A program made the position numbers and the translations under genes. A DNA stretch of 64,000 nucleotides from Symsagittifera roscoffensis (lineage: Eukaryota; Xenacoelomorpha; Acoela; Convolutidae): assembly GCF_963678635.1 (NCBI RefSeq), contig NC_087062.1, positions 51,887,743-51,951,742 on the forward strand, written 5' to 3'. Below are positions 32,969 to 43,463 of this stretch, piece by piece; the first letter of the stretch is position 1, and each line of letters starts with the position of its first letter. The notes below the pieces were generated by a model. It saw only the letters and a program-made list of their open reading frames with translations, searched no databases and had not been told where the DNA came from.

Positions 32969-33184
32969 TCAAGGTTTGATAGTTACAACTGCATACCATT
33001 CGCCTTTTATTCTCTCTGATCTATTGCCGTTTGGTTTGTATTTTATTATATATCTTGCTATGTTTTTGTCTCTCAGAAGTATCTGAACAATTTTTTCTAC
33101 GTTTCCGGTTTTGATTTCGTCTAATAACTGTTTTGGTAAATTTTCACCTGTTAAACTCACATTTTGTGTGTTTTCTTTTGACAA
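32969..33184 (-). CDS. Small ORF P1 (paralogue of P2), element I
   Basis: 71 codons, LPKQLLDEIKTGNVEKIVQI and RYIIKYKPNGNR. The same pattern (LPxEL, KTxNVE, xxVxKFxxN) is in the ORF at 33325-33624, so the two are tandem paralogues. No known domain recognised. Confidence 0.5.
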   Translation of the reverse strand: MSKENTQNVSLTGENLPKQLLDEIKTGNVEKIVQILLRDKNIARYIIKYKPNGNRSERIKGEWYAVVTIKP

Positions 33185-33324
33185 AAATATTTTTTTGTTT
33201 TAATTTTGAATTTTCAAACACGACATGTTAGCAACTAGTAATCACACAAGATCAAAAGAAAATGAAAACAACCAATAAATATATTTATTATGATTCACAA
33301 AACTTGGCATATATATGTGATTCG

Positions 33325-33624
33325 TCATTTCGGTTCAACAGGCAAATCAACTCCGCGTTCAATGAAAAAAAACTCATATTTTGTGAATTTGTCATTGTTA
33401 CAATTAGATTTGAACTTTACAACAAAATGAGCAGCAACTCTGATAGTGGCTTGAACTAAATGTATTTCCTCAACGTTATCAGTTTTGACTAATTCTTTCA
33501 GTTCAGTTGGAAGCTGATGGTCATGCAAATGGATTTGTCTTCTCTCTCCCAGCTGAGGTTGCAGCCCTTCCAGGTTGAGATTGAACAACGGAATTGACTG
33601 GCAAAATTCCCGGAGTCTGGACAT
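33325..33624 (-). CDS. Small ORF P2 (paralogue of P1), element I
   Basis: I choose the ATG at 33624 (MSRLREFCQSIPLFN), giving 100 codons; the frame is open further up but overlaps the previous ORF. It contains LPTELKELVKTDNVEE and AAHFVVKFKSNCNNDK, matching P1. Element II keeps it almost unchanged. Confidence 0.5.
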   Translation of the reverse strand: MSRLREFCQSIPLFNLNLEGLQPQLGERRQIHLHDHQLPTELKELVKTDNVEEIHLVQATIRVAAHFVVKFKSNCNNDKFTKYEFFFIERGVDLPVEPK

Positions 33625-33865
33625 TGTACAGGTGAACGTGGTCAAGAACTGTAAAAAATTTCCGTAAATTATCGATTTCAAAATCGTTCAGTGTAATTTG
33701 TTCGAGTTTTTGCAGGAGAGGTTTTCCTCGACAATCTAACATGCCTGTCCGCGTAAGAATAACTTTAATTCTTGGGGTTAAATTGTTTTCAGGACTCTGA
33801 TTAGTCATTGAAGCGTAAACCACCAAATTTGGAGATAAGGTTGTTTGCATCATTGGACAATTCAT
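33521..33865 (-). CDS. Conserved small ORF after the exonuclease-like gene, element I
   Basis: 114 codons. Its ATG overlaps the stop of the exonuclease-like ORF by 4 bp (ATGA), a translationally coupled arrangement as in compact viral genomes. No domain recognised; the C-terminal part is Ser/Gly/Arg-rich and overlaps the P2 start region. Intact in both elements. Confidence 0.5.
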   Translation of the reverse strand: MNCPMMQTTLSPNLVVYASMTNQSPENNLTPRIKVILTRTGMLDCRGKPLLQKLEQITLNDFEIDNLRKFFTVLDHVHLYNVQTPGILPVNSVVQSQPGRAATSAGREKTNPFA

Positions 33866-34398
33866 TTTGTAACCAATCGAAAAAAAACTTTGGATTTTCT
33901 ACGGGTACAATGCTTTAATAATTGATGCGAGGGAAATAAATTAGAATGTCGTTTGCAAATATGTTTTTCTTGATCCAATAACTGTTCAATCTTTGGGCAG
34001 CCAATATCTTCCAAATTTGTCACGGGTAATTTCAAGTATTCAGCTAATAAAACAGATTTTTGTGTACCTTTAGCAAAAAAATGGGAATTTGGGTTCCTCA
34101 AACGAATGCTGTCAAAAATTTGATCCAAGTATGAGTAAGGGTATTCACCTTCGTCCCAACGAAGCCCTTGTAGAAATTTAGATACCCAATTGTACGCTTT
34201 TTTCTCTTCTTTTGATAAATTGTTGAATTGAACTGGTGGCAGAAAATGAATTGTATCAATTGTATTAGCAGAGCAAATGGAAAGTTCCTTTATGATCAAA
34301 GGTTTCTTGCCACTTTTAAATCCTTCAATATCTAAAATAATGAGATGGTTGAGAAACAATTTTTTAGTTTTCTTTCTTTGGGTTAACATGACTTTCAC
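33862..34398 (-). CDS. Exonuclease-like (RNase H-fold?) protein, element I
   Basis: 178 codons: basic head, then IILDIEGFKSGKKPLIIKEL, KAYNWVSKFLQGLRWDEGEY, FFAKGTQKS, NLEDIGCP and a C/H-rich tail (CKRHSNLFPSHQLLKHC). The layout (D-I-E near a first beta strand, then D/E blocks and a Cys/His tail) matches a family of short proteins seen widely in insects and other invertebrates that I take to be DEDD-type exonuclease-like. The acidic residues of the first strand are present; I cannot verify the others. It is one of the best-preserved genes, identical in length in both elements. Confidence 0.5.
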   Translation of the reverse strand: MKVMLTQRKKTKKLFLNHLIILDIEGFKSGKKPLIIKELSICSANTIDTIHFLPPVQFNNLSKEEKKAYNWVSKFLQGLRWDEGEYPYSYLDQIFDSIRLRNPNSHFFAKGTQKSVLLAEYLKLPVTNLEDIGCPKIEQLLDQEKHICKRHSNLFPSHQLLKHCTRRKSKVFFRLVTK

Positions 34399-34438
34399 TC
34401 AACATTCCAACAAACGAAATAACTTTGGTTTGAATGTT

Positions 34439-35058
34439 TTAAGAAATAAGCAAAACGCAATACCTGTCACGTGACCCAGGTAACAGTTTTTTATTGGACA
34501 AGGCAAAATATATGTGTACCCAGGACCGGTATGATTTTTTTCTTGCAAATATCTTGCAAAATCTTGCAAAAGATTTCTTGCAAACGTTTTGATTTGGTGA
34601 AGTTTGTTTGTTAGATGATGTTGCAGAAAGCAATAAATTGGGTAAACGTTTTTTGATTGCAGTGAAATTTAACAAATCGAAATTCGCTGCAACAGGTTGT
34701 GGTGAATAAGTGAGAGCTGTTTAAGCTTGTCAAATAACTCAACATTTCCTTTGACATCTTTAGCAGGAGAAACTAAGTATTTGAAACAAGTGAAAATACA
34801 AGGAACACTGAAAAATTTTTGGGAAGGAAAAAATTGGTTTAATTGTTCCTCTGAATCTACTTGAATCAATATATGTTAATGAATTTTTTTTTCATTCTCG
34901 ACTGAAAAAGGGCAATATTCAGATTTGAAGTGGCTTCCAAAAGCATAATTTTTAAAAGTAGATAAATTAGGAATTTTTTCAGTGATAACAAATTTGAAAT
35001 TTGGTTGGAAGTTTTTGAAATAATCAGGTAACATAACTTCGAACATAGCTTCTGCCAT
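34439..35058 (-). pseudogene. Unknown ORF broken by a shared TAA, element I
   Basis: ATG 35058 starts MAEAMFEVMLPDYFKNFQ; the frame meets TAA at 34876-34878 and then continues in the same frame (VDSEEQLNQFFPSQKFF) to 34669. A further open segment (34439-34675) lies in another frame. Element II has the same TAA at the equivalent position. I do not recognise the protein. Confidence 0.4.
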
Positions 35059-35133
35059 TTTGTAAAAGAAAATTAATTCGAGTCGTGCTTGAAATCGTTT
35101 GTGTTTGAGGAAAGTTGAGATTTCCTGGCCCGT

Positions 35134-35500
35134 TTACTGTGGTTTGTCTTTGTTTTCAACAGTATCAGAAATTTCACTTGTTTGGGCTCGGATTGACTTT
35201 CCCGACTTTAGTAATTTTGAAAATTCTTCGCTGCTTAAGGAAAGTCTTTGTACACATTCAAATTCAGCGCCTTCAGTTGCTTTTTTGAAAACTTTCAGGA
35301 ATACATAAGTTCCAGTTTGGTCATATGTTTTCAATGTAGCACGCACTAATCTTTTACTGTTTTCCGAAATATCGAAATAGCAATCGCCAAAATCTTTATC
35401 TGCATTTGCTGTGGTGCTTGTTTTGGTTTTATTTATTGTAATTAGTAAATTTTCAAAGTAACTTGATTCAAAACTGAATAGAAAGAAATGAATGGTTCCG
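35134..35500 (-). CDS. Possible PC4-like ssDNA-binding ORF, element I
   Basis: The open frame extends upstream of the first ATG (35346) to about 35500: KDFGDCYFDISENSKRL, TGTYVFLKVFKKATEGA, QRLSLSSEEFSKLLKS. The ending recalls the C-terminal half of PC4/p15-type proteins (LTPEEWxxL), which some DNA viruses encode. The match is weak and the start is unclear. Confidence 0.3.
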
Positions 35501-35920
35501 ATTGATTGTATATGTCTGCAAAAGAAAGCGTTGTATCTATTTTAATTTATATACACATGTACTTTATATCGCAAAGATATTGGATTGCACTTTAGTTCAA
35601 TTGGATAAGTATTTTGTGCATGTACAACTGATAAGAATTTTAATGGGTGTTAAAGGTCACAATGTTTAAACGTTATTTTTGATACAAGCTATTTGTTTGA
35701 ATGCAATTTAGATAAACATAGAATACCACGCAAGGTAACATAAATATTTTACACGCCCTCCCTTATTAAACTGATCAAAAACTACATAGGAGGTCTTGAA
35801 ATTTCTAATTTAAGTAGAACCAATCCCTATTTTAATCTCTTGAGGCGTTTTCACAATTCATTTCAGTTTCATTTCTCTCAGCGTTACGTTTGTCCTTTTC
35901 TTCCAAGTTTTCTTTAAAAA

Positions 35921-36550
35921 TGCCTTGTTATTTTATTGCCGGATATTCCAATCACGAAAAACCATTTTGTATGAAACCGTTCACGGTAATTTTTTAGCAA
36001 TAATTAACGAAGAAAAAAGTTTCAATTCTGATGAGTGGACTTGTACTCATCACGTTATGATTACCAAAATTTTTTTTACATTTATTCAGTAAACTTTCCT
36101 TAAAAAATTCAAAGAAAAACGACAAACTGAATATAAAGTATTTGAGTTACCTCACAAATTCTGGTAAATATACGGATTTTGACGAGCCTCTTGCTCTTCA
36201 GGTTGATATTTCAACTTTATCAAAACCAGTAAAAAAAATTTTGTATAAATACGATTGTGATTCCGATGTGTGAAAACCGGTTGGAATACTTTGAAAAAAT
36301 TGAATTTTTTGATCGTTTATGGGGAATGGAACAGATTGAATCACCATTATTAGTTACCCCGAAAGCTGATCCTTCTCCTACAGTGTCACCATGGCTTGAT
36401 GAACTAGATTCTTCAACTCCAACGCGCACCACCGAAGCGACAGTGGGTAATCATATGGAAATTTTGACTCCTTCTCTATGCCTTGCACCAAAGAAAAAGC
36501 GGAAGCTAACAACACTAGAGAAAGCGCAGGAGTATTTGGACCTTATATAA
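35921..36550 (+). pseudogene. Plus-strand ORF with C-terminal PKKKRK nuclear signal, element I (frameshifted)
   Basis: ATG at 35921 (MPCYFIAGYSNHEKPF) opens a frame that breaks after ~25 codons. Coding-like sequence continues in other frames (FNSDEWTCTHHVMI; DFDEPLALQVDIS) to the clear ORF 36257-36550, which ends APKKKRKLTTLEKAQEYLDL. The basic run is a classical monopartite nuclear localisation signal. It points opposite to all the capsid genes, so 35.5-35.9 kb would be a divergent promoter region. Function unknown. Confidence 0.4.
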
Positions 36551-37478
36551 CTTTGAAACTGAGGTTGAGTTTTATTGATTTTTTTTTTTTTATTGTGTAT
36601 AATAAATTAACTTTAAAATTGAGTTTGAGTTTATATCTTGTGTTTGTTCATTATTTATCACACGATTGTGTTCTGATTAAAAATTTAGTATAAAAACCTT
36701 TAAAATTTGATGTTAAAAAAATCATTTCTTTTTCAATTAATTGACTATTTTTTTTCAATTAAAAACAAAAAAAGTCCGTAAAGTTTTCATTTTTTCCACA
36801 AATAGGAATTAACATATTAACATTGAAGTTCTTATTTACATTAGTGATCTTGAGAAAAAAATTAAAAAACATCCATATAAATGCTAACTTTTAGAAAACA
36901 AGATAAAAAAATATCAATTTCGTTTTTTGAAAAAAAGATAATTAATGTCATAAAAAAACGTAAAAAAATAATTTTGGATGAAAACTTATGTTGTCATATG
37001 TTTATTCATTTAGTTATCATACAAATTAAACATAGTAAAAAATAGTATAAAAGATGTTTAAAACCAACTTTTTGATAAAAATAATTATTTTTTTAATGTT
37101 TTTTAGTTAAAAATTTGATTTTTTAATTACAAAAAGGAAAAACAATGCATTAATTTTTCCTTTTTCTACAAATTGGATTTACAATTTGATCATTGATACT
37201 GTTGTCTCCAAAAATGATCATTTTAAAAAAAATACAAGTATTCATCATCATGCTAAATATTTGAGAAAATTAATAAAAATCAAATTTTTAATTGATGACT
37301 CATCGTTTTTTCATTTTTCCGAAAAAAATGCGATTTTCAACCAGAAGACACAATTTTTTATTATGAGCAAGTGGTGTTTTTATGAAAGTGCAATGAGCGG
37401 CACGACTAATGAGAATGTGGGAGTAGATGTTTTTTCAATAGTCTTCGAGAAAAACGCTAATCCCCTTAATCCCCCCTA
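36551..37478. other. AT-rich non-coding DNA of element I
   Basis: Very AT-rich, long A and T runs, no credible ORF. The matching stretch in element II is 50568-51497. It ends in ATCCCC..ATCCCCCC just before the junction at 37478. Confidence 0.6.
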
Positions 37479-39672
37479 TTTTGACATTTTGTGTTCTTGT
37501 GATCCACTATTGGCGGCTTAATGGCCGCTCGTTAAATACTTGAATCTTATTCAATACTGTTGGTTTTGTTTTCTCAACGTTTTCTGATATTGTTTCCTTT
37601 TTTCCTCCAGTTTTTTTTTTGATTTCGTTTTCTTTTGCATTTTTTAATCGCTAGCTTGCAATGATGTGTTGCGTTGTATCATAAATGCTCGCTGCGCAAC
37701 CTTTATCTGTCCATCTGAGTTTTCAGCGTGGATTTATTTCTGTTTTATGAATCGTCTATCTTTCGTTCTGCTTTTTAATTTCTTTTCATCTTTCGTTCTG
37801 CGTTGGCAATGATCAGATACTGCCTCCACTGAATAGATATCATTGAAAATGTGTTTACTTTATCTCTGACATTTTGAAGATTTCGCAAAATTTGTTCTCT
37901 TTTTTTTTCATCGGAAATGTGGCGCGCTACTTTCTGGTAAGCCAGATTTTAGATAGGCTCGTGCTTCGTTCATCACTGCATCAAAAGCCGAATTTATTGT
38001 AGCCAACCGTATGCCTAGAGCAGATACAGTGTTAGTTTTATCCTCACTTTTCTCAGACAGGTCTAATAAATCGCTGTTTTTATGAATGTCTCATCTAAAA
38101 AAAAGAACATACAGTTTCTACTATAAGTTATGCACCTTTGAGTTATACGAATGTTTTATTTGTATTCAAAGCAAGTCAATGCTCATCCATCGTCGTGATT
38201 GTGTAAATGTGATCGATGTCTAGTTAGTGGGCGTCTAGTTCGTGTAAATCGATTTACGTTTATCGAATTAATTATGACAGTAGGTTTTAAAAAAATCAAT
38301 ATCAAAAAGAAATTTTTGCCCAGAGGTCGTGTTTAGCTATTGCAAAAATGATTATCAGAAGCTCTCTGAAACTTTGATCATTAACAATTTTGAGCCTTAT
38401 TGCTGGTCCAATCCTGATAATAATAATTGAATTGTGGTTTAAATGGCTTCAAAATGCTTCACAAGAAACAAGACCTAAAGGAACTGCTCATAGAGCGTTA
38501 TTGCCTGCCTGGATAAATCAAAAAACATCACACTACAATAAATGCTTGCAAACTGCAAGAAGAAAATATCCAGAAGCTCAAACAAAAGTACAAACTTTAC
38601 AAGAATTGGTGAATACATCTAGTAATATGGACAAAATTCAGTGCGAAGATAAATTAGCACAAGGAAGATCAACCTCCAATCTTTTCAAGTACTTTAAAGC
38701 CTTTAGAAAATCAAATTTACCTCCCTTAATGATTTACAACGAATTCACATCTGATTCTGACAAAGATAAAGCAGATTTATTTGCAAAGTTCTTTTTTTGG
38801 TTTTTAGTAAATCTAGTTCATTCGATTTTTCTCGCAATTTGTCTGCTGATATGCCAGTTCTAAAGGAAGTAAGCATCTAAAAAAGGCGTAATGGAAATTT
38901 GTAAAAACTTAAATGTTAACAAAAGTAGAAAACCAGATGAATTACCACCTTTTTTGTTTCACAAACTCTGTATTTCTCTATCCCCTTCTCTTACACAGAT
39001 ATATCAAAAAACTTTACAAACCGGCAAATATCCAAAAATTTGGAAAGTTGCAACAGTATCTGCTCTCCATAAAAAGAAAAACAAATGCGATGTATCAAAT
39101 TACCGCCCAAAGTCTCTTCTATCGAACCCTTCCAAAATTCTTGAACGGATTTTGTTCATTCGGTTACATAACCACTATTCACAATTTAATGGTATTGAAA
39201 ATCAAAAGAAAAAGATGCACTGATTATAGCACAGCTTTCGACCGCGTGGATCATGGTGTGCTCCTTAAAAAACTAGTTGAAACCGGTATTAGAGGTAAAC
39301 TACAAAATTTACTGGAACCTTATGTAACAGATCGTAGCCAATTTGTTATAGTTAAAAACGATTTTTCTTGAAAAATTAAAATATCAAGTGGAGTACCTCA
39401 GGGGAGCTTTAAAGAGAATTTTGGAAGAAAATTTCTTTTATCAGACATGCAGACTAGCATATTTTGTAAAAATTGACCTGCGTCAGAAAAATGGACTGAA
39501 GAAATCGATATTACGTGTTTTCTGGAGAAGATTTGAAGAATAAGAAGAGTTGAATAAATGCACGGGGAGAATTGGATGTGACTGCTTGATAAATAACTGC
39601 AGAAACAAGACTAATCTATAGGACTCGCAAACTGACTGGGGTGATAGCCCCCTGTGCTGACCAGCACAGAAG
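37479..39672 (+). mobile_element. CTA-tailed non-LTR retrotransposon, copy 2
   Basis: Head TTTTGACATTTTGTGTTC at about 37481, then the same 2.2-kb shortened structure as copy 1, closely similar throughout. It ends in GACCAGCACAGAAGCC and the (CTA)n tail. Confidence 0.8.
38390..39410 (+). pseudogene. Reverse transcriptase fragment (Jockey/CR1-like), copy 2
   Basis: Same three pieces as in copy 1 (38390-38863, 38891-39223, then DYSTAFDRVDHGVLLKKL to about 39371) with the same internal losses and frame changes. The YADD box is absent. Confidence 0.8.
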
Positions 39673-39687
39673 CCTTACTACTAATAA

Positions 39688-39780
<93 letters not shown>
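39673..39780 (+). repeat. (CTA)n microsatellite
   Basis: About 35 units with two early interruptions (CTAATAATA). It joins retrotransposon copies 2 and 3. Confidence 0.97.
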
Positions 39781-39781
39781 A

Positions 39782-40202
39782 TATTATTTCGACATTTTGT
39801 TTTCTTGTGGCCCACTCTTGGCGGCTTAATGGCCGCTCGGTAAATACTTGAATCTTATTCAATACTGTTGGTTGTGTTTTCTCAATGTTTTTCTGATATT
39901 GTTTCCTTTTTTCCTCCAATTTTTTTTTGATTTCGTTTTCTGTTGCATTTTCTAATCGCGAGCTTGCAATGATGGATTGCGTTGTATCGCAAATGCTCAC
40001 TGCGCAACCTTTATTTGTCCATCTGAGTTTTCAGCGTGGATTTATTTCTGCTTTATGAATCGTCTTTCTTTCGTTTTGCTTCTTAATTTCTTTTCATCTT
40101 TCGTTCTGCTTTAGCAATGATCAGATACTGCCTCCACTGAATAGATATCATTGAAAATGTGTTTACTTTATCTCTGACATTTTGAAGATTTCGCAAAAAT
40201 TT
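39782..40202 (+). mobile_element. CTA-tailed retrotransposon copy 3, 5' part, split by element II
   Basis: Head TTTCGACATTTTGTTTTC directly after (CTA)n, then about 415 bp in line with copies 1 and 2, cut at 'CGCAAAAATTT' by element II. It resumes at 54449. Confidence 0.8.
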
Positions 40203-40251
40203 AGTAGGATAGATATACGACACTGGGATCGGGGGGGGGGGGAGGGGTTGA

Positions 40252-40455
40252 TCCCTACAGGGATCATTGGGTATAGATTATACCTAATGATCGCTATGTA
40301 AATATTTATACCTAATGATCCCAATGTAAATAATTTATACCTAATGATCCCTATGTAAAATTTTCATAGCAAACGATCCCTTTGTAAAATTATTGATCCC
40401 TAATGATCCTAATGTATAATTTTTATACTTAATGATTCCTATGTAAAACTTCGGT
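40252..40455 (-). repeat. Subterminal iterons and palindrome, left arm
   Basis: TGATCCCT-AC-AGGGATCA (perfect 8-bp arms) followed by about seven ~30-bp units with core TAATGATCCC(T/A)ATGTA. The shared core of palindrome and iterons (TGATCCC) suggests one binding protein; that is inference. Confidence 0.8.
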
Positions 40456-40934
40456 ATATTATTGAGTATTCCCACTGAACGTTGTGGAAACGGGAATGGA
40501 ATTAAGTTTTGGTCGGTGCATGTTTTCCCTTCTAAAGTTTGGGGGTATTGGCTTGTTTACACGTAAAAGGACGTTATATACCTATTATATGCAATAGGAA
40601 AGCATAAAGCATCAGATTTTGGCAGCGTAGCTTAACTGTTGGCAGCGGTGAACGATATCCTTCAAAAATGCATGTTTTATTGCTGAATCTCGAAGAAAGG
40701 AAAATTCGTCAATTGCGGCGGCCGCCACCTCTATTTAGGCAAAAGCTAATGATCATTTTGACCGAAATAAGAATGAAAAGTTTCTTCAAGCCAAATGAAG
40801 GTAAAAAACAAAGAAAAATTATGGAACACTGAAAACTCTAAAATATTGAAATTGACTTGAAACTTTCGACATTTCCATTTTCTGAAAAAAACGTCTGAAA
40901 AAAACGTCTGAAATCTATGACAAAAGCTTTGATT

Positions 40935-41204
40935 TTATAGAAAGGTTGAAAGAGCTAATAAGTTGAAGTGGGTTAAGATCTTGAAAAACGAGAACACTGA
41001 TGACAGCCAAAAGTGCCCAGAAATATTGTCAAAACTTGTACCTAACTTGTTACTATAAAATTGAAGTGGAACAAAATTTCTTGGGGTCCGAGTAGAGGAA
41101 AACGCATGGCGCTCGACTCTCAGCCGAAAGGCGGCGTTTCGAAACCCGTCCGGAAATTGTACAGAAAGGAGGCAACAGTTGCTGGTAAGGTGATATCCCC
41201 CCAT
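40935..41204 (-). other. 89-codon open frame in the left TIR
   Basis: Open in both arms of element II (also 53452-53721, +) and, shorter, in element I (26453-26692). Ser/Phe-rich with no recognised domain. Three open copies in diverged repeats are mildly suggestive of coding, but conservation of a GC-rich TIR segment explains it as well. Confidence 0.25.
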
Positions 41205-41351
41205 AGATCGATTTTGTATTTTTTTATAGTAATCTAACTTCTCGGATTACTGCTATTCAGTTAACAATTGGGCAAAAATGTCAATTACTAAAAAATGTAG
41301 TGTTTAACATGAAATTGAAAAGTGTACAAAACAGCCATATTAAATAGTTAG

Positions 41352-41765
41352 TTAATGGGTAAGTATGTGAGTTAGGAAACGTTTCAAAACATGATCATTT
41401 ATGTAAGCAAAATCAGAAGCATCACCATTAAAGTTTTTATCATAAATCAAATGTGCAATATAAATGCAAAAAGAACCGCACATGGTAGAGTTTGAGTCTT
41501 GCATGGGAAAGTTTGTCATCAATTCAGTCACCTGATGAAAATTCTCGTTCAATCGTTTATACAGATTGATGTACTGCCAAAGAGGAAGACCGAGAGGATC
41601 AGCAAAATATAAAACATTTCTTCTGTTGCAAATCACAATCCATTGTGTCCCCGGAGAATCTGATTTTGAAGTGTTCACAATCATAAAGATATTGTTTGGG
41701 ATGTGAGGTGGAAAATTGTCCGCTTCAAATACTCCAAGAAACTTATATTTCAAAATGTTTTTAGA
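41352..41765 (-). pseudogene. Adenain-like protease, left arm of element II (dead)
   Basis: The frame is open from upstream, but ~42 bp covering the start codon and N-terminus are deleted as in element I. The catalytic His is Gln (GTQW, near 41640). Asp (ADPLG) and Cys (MCGSFC) are kept. Unlike element I there is no internal stop. Confidence 0.8.
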
Positions 41766-43068
41766 CGGTCGAAATTGGAAAGACGTTCTTTGTAACTTTG
41801 CGGTCGGAGGTAATAAATACATTGGATGAGCGTATACCCCAAACAAAAATTTCCAGGTTTGCTGTCAAAGCGTTTGAGAATTGAAGATCGAGTGAAACTG
41901 AGCAGTTAGTAAGTTCTGGATGCAAGAAGTCATGAGCTGCCTGCTGTGTGCTAGTGAGATCAAAACACATAATAAAATGCTGTTGGTAGTTATCCAGAGT
42001 GATTCCCAGCCCGCAGTGCAACAAACCTAGCGCTGATAGTGTGTTAAAGAAGAGGCGTTTATGATCTTGTGTACTGATTGGTGTACTTGCTATTGGTAAA
42101 CCGTTTCGTCTCAAGGTAACTTGCTCCAATCCAAACTTTTGATAATGAAAACGATTCGTTCGGTTTGTTCCCAGAAATGCATTATTTGTGTTCAATGCTA
42201 TTATAATTTGTCTCACCAGTTGACGAGCAAAAATATCTTCCTGTTGCCAGCTGCGCTGACCAGCTGTTGCAAGAAGTGTTTTTGTAATTTCTTCTTGATA
42301 TGGGTAGTTTGCAGGAGTTTTGAGCAAACTTGATTCAATGGCAGAGAGCACATGGTCGGTCACAGTCATTTTTCTAACATATAGGTTCGCTTCGAGTATT
42401 TGCAGCTTGTAATGCTTGGCAGCATCTTCATAAATAATGAGAAAGTCTTCATGAGAACGTCTGCAGGAAAGTCTGAGGGTGACATCGCTCAACAAATGCT
42501 TATCAAATGTGAAAAAATCAATTCCAGCGGGTCCATAGAACCAAATTTCCCTCGATTCACGGACCAGTTTTCGTTGAGATGTGAAATCAGCTGTATCTAT
42601 TGCAGCGGGATTGTTCTCAAAACGATATCCCTGACACTTAAGCCATGAGTCTTTGGCTCCTTTGCTGTTTGAAAATTCTGTTCCAAAAAAGCTTTTATGC
42701 GCAAAATTACTTTTGGCATTTGAGATTTTGAGTCCATTAGCAGAGAGGGTACAGTCAGAGAAAAGGGAATACAGGGAGTTTTTTACGAGGAACGGTGAAT
42801 CAGACACAGTAGGATCAGTGTTGTCGTATCACAGATCAGCTCCATTTGATTGCGTTACTTTGCATCGTATTTCCAAATAAATTTTTTGCAGGTCAACAAA
42901 ATTATTACGGTCACCGGCGATTTCAAATTCAAGCATTGGTCCATTAGGTGAATAGACAGGTACAATTTTTTGATCGAAAGCGTTTTCAAAAGTAATCAAA
43001 AGAGGTTGTTTTTCAAACAAATCCAGAGAGCTATGGGTAGCTTCATTGGGTAACAAATTAGCGATCAT
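41761..43068 (-). pseudogene. Major capsid protein, element II
   Basis: 435 codons, collinear with element I, with the TGA at the same place (42829-42831) after residue 79. No other break. The F54H12.2-like marks (DRNNFVDLQKIYLE, KNSLYSLFSDCTLS) are present. The last ~73 codons are repeated in the right TIR. Confidence 0.85.
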
Positions 43069-43463
43069 TTTTGATGTTTGAGAAAAAATCTGCTCGACTT
43101 CTCACTGGTCTGGTTTTTCTTCGAATGGTTGTTTTTCTTTTTCGAGCCCCTACTGACCTTCTTCTTCGTAATCCATTCATTGGTGTCTTTCGACGACGTC
43201 TACCACCACCGAGTTGTTTTCTTGCAGTTTTTGTGACAGTGTTTTTCAATGCTTGTTTAGGAGACTTCTTCTTCATAGCGACATCAATCAGTTCTGGCGC
43301 TGCACTCATCAAAAGTTCTCAAATAACCCGTCGTGCAAACGGTATAGCAACACGACCAATACCAGCAACCAAAGCGCCAAATCCACTGCCGCGTTGTCGG
43401 TAGTGTCCAGAGAAATGAGGAAGTGATGCTTGCTTTGCATAATATTGTTCCATTGGTTTTCAA
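43058..43463 (-). pseudogene. Basic pVI/pX-like core protein, element II
   Basis: Same structure as in element I with the shared TGA (43319-43321). Otherwise only a few substitutions. Confidence 0.75.

Larger units (their letters stand above)
25796..37478 (-). mobile_element. Polinton/Maverick-like element I (truncated)
   Basis: Sister of element II. It starts inside the TIR at 'ATTGGGTATCATTGGG' directly after (CTA)4 and so lacks the outer ~75-90 bp with the terminal AG and the G run. It stops at 37478, at the place equal to about 51496 in element II, and so lacks the right ~2.95 kb (zinc-finger ORF and right TIR). Gene order and strand equal element II, with a few per cent substitutions and several indels. 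Both ends abut retrotransposon sequence with no visible target-site duplication. Confidence 0.85.
40203..41976 (-). repeat. Left terminal inverted repeat of element II
   Basis: Pairs with 52637-54448. Order from the tip: conserved 28-bp end, a G run (about 40232-40248), the palindrome TGATCCCTACAGGGATCA, iterons, a ~900-bp middle, the dead protease, and the last ~73 codons of the MCP. Differs from the right arm by substitutions and small deletions, so it is no longer kept identical. Confidence 0.85.

Noticed and set aside
35921-36250. THAP zinc finger at the start of the plus-strand ORF
   Set aside because: MPCYFIAGYSN looks like a THAP start, but the second Cys is missing and the later C..H pair is in another frame.
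34439-37478. Hidden protein-primed DNA polymerase B
   Set aside because: No DxxSLYP-, YxDTDS- or KxY-like motif in any frame that I could read, and the ORFs here are short and on both strands.
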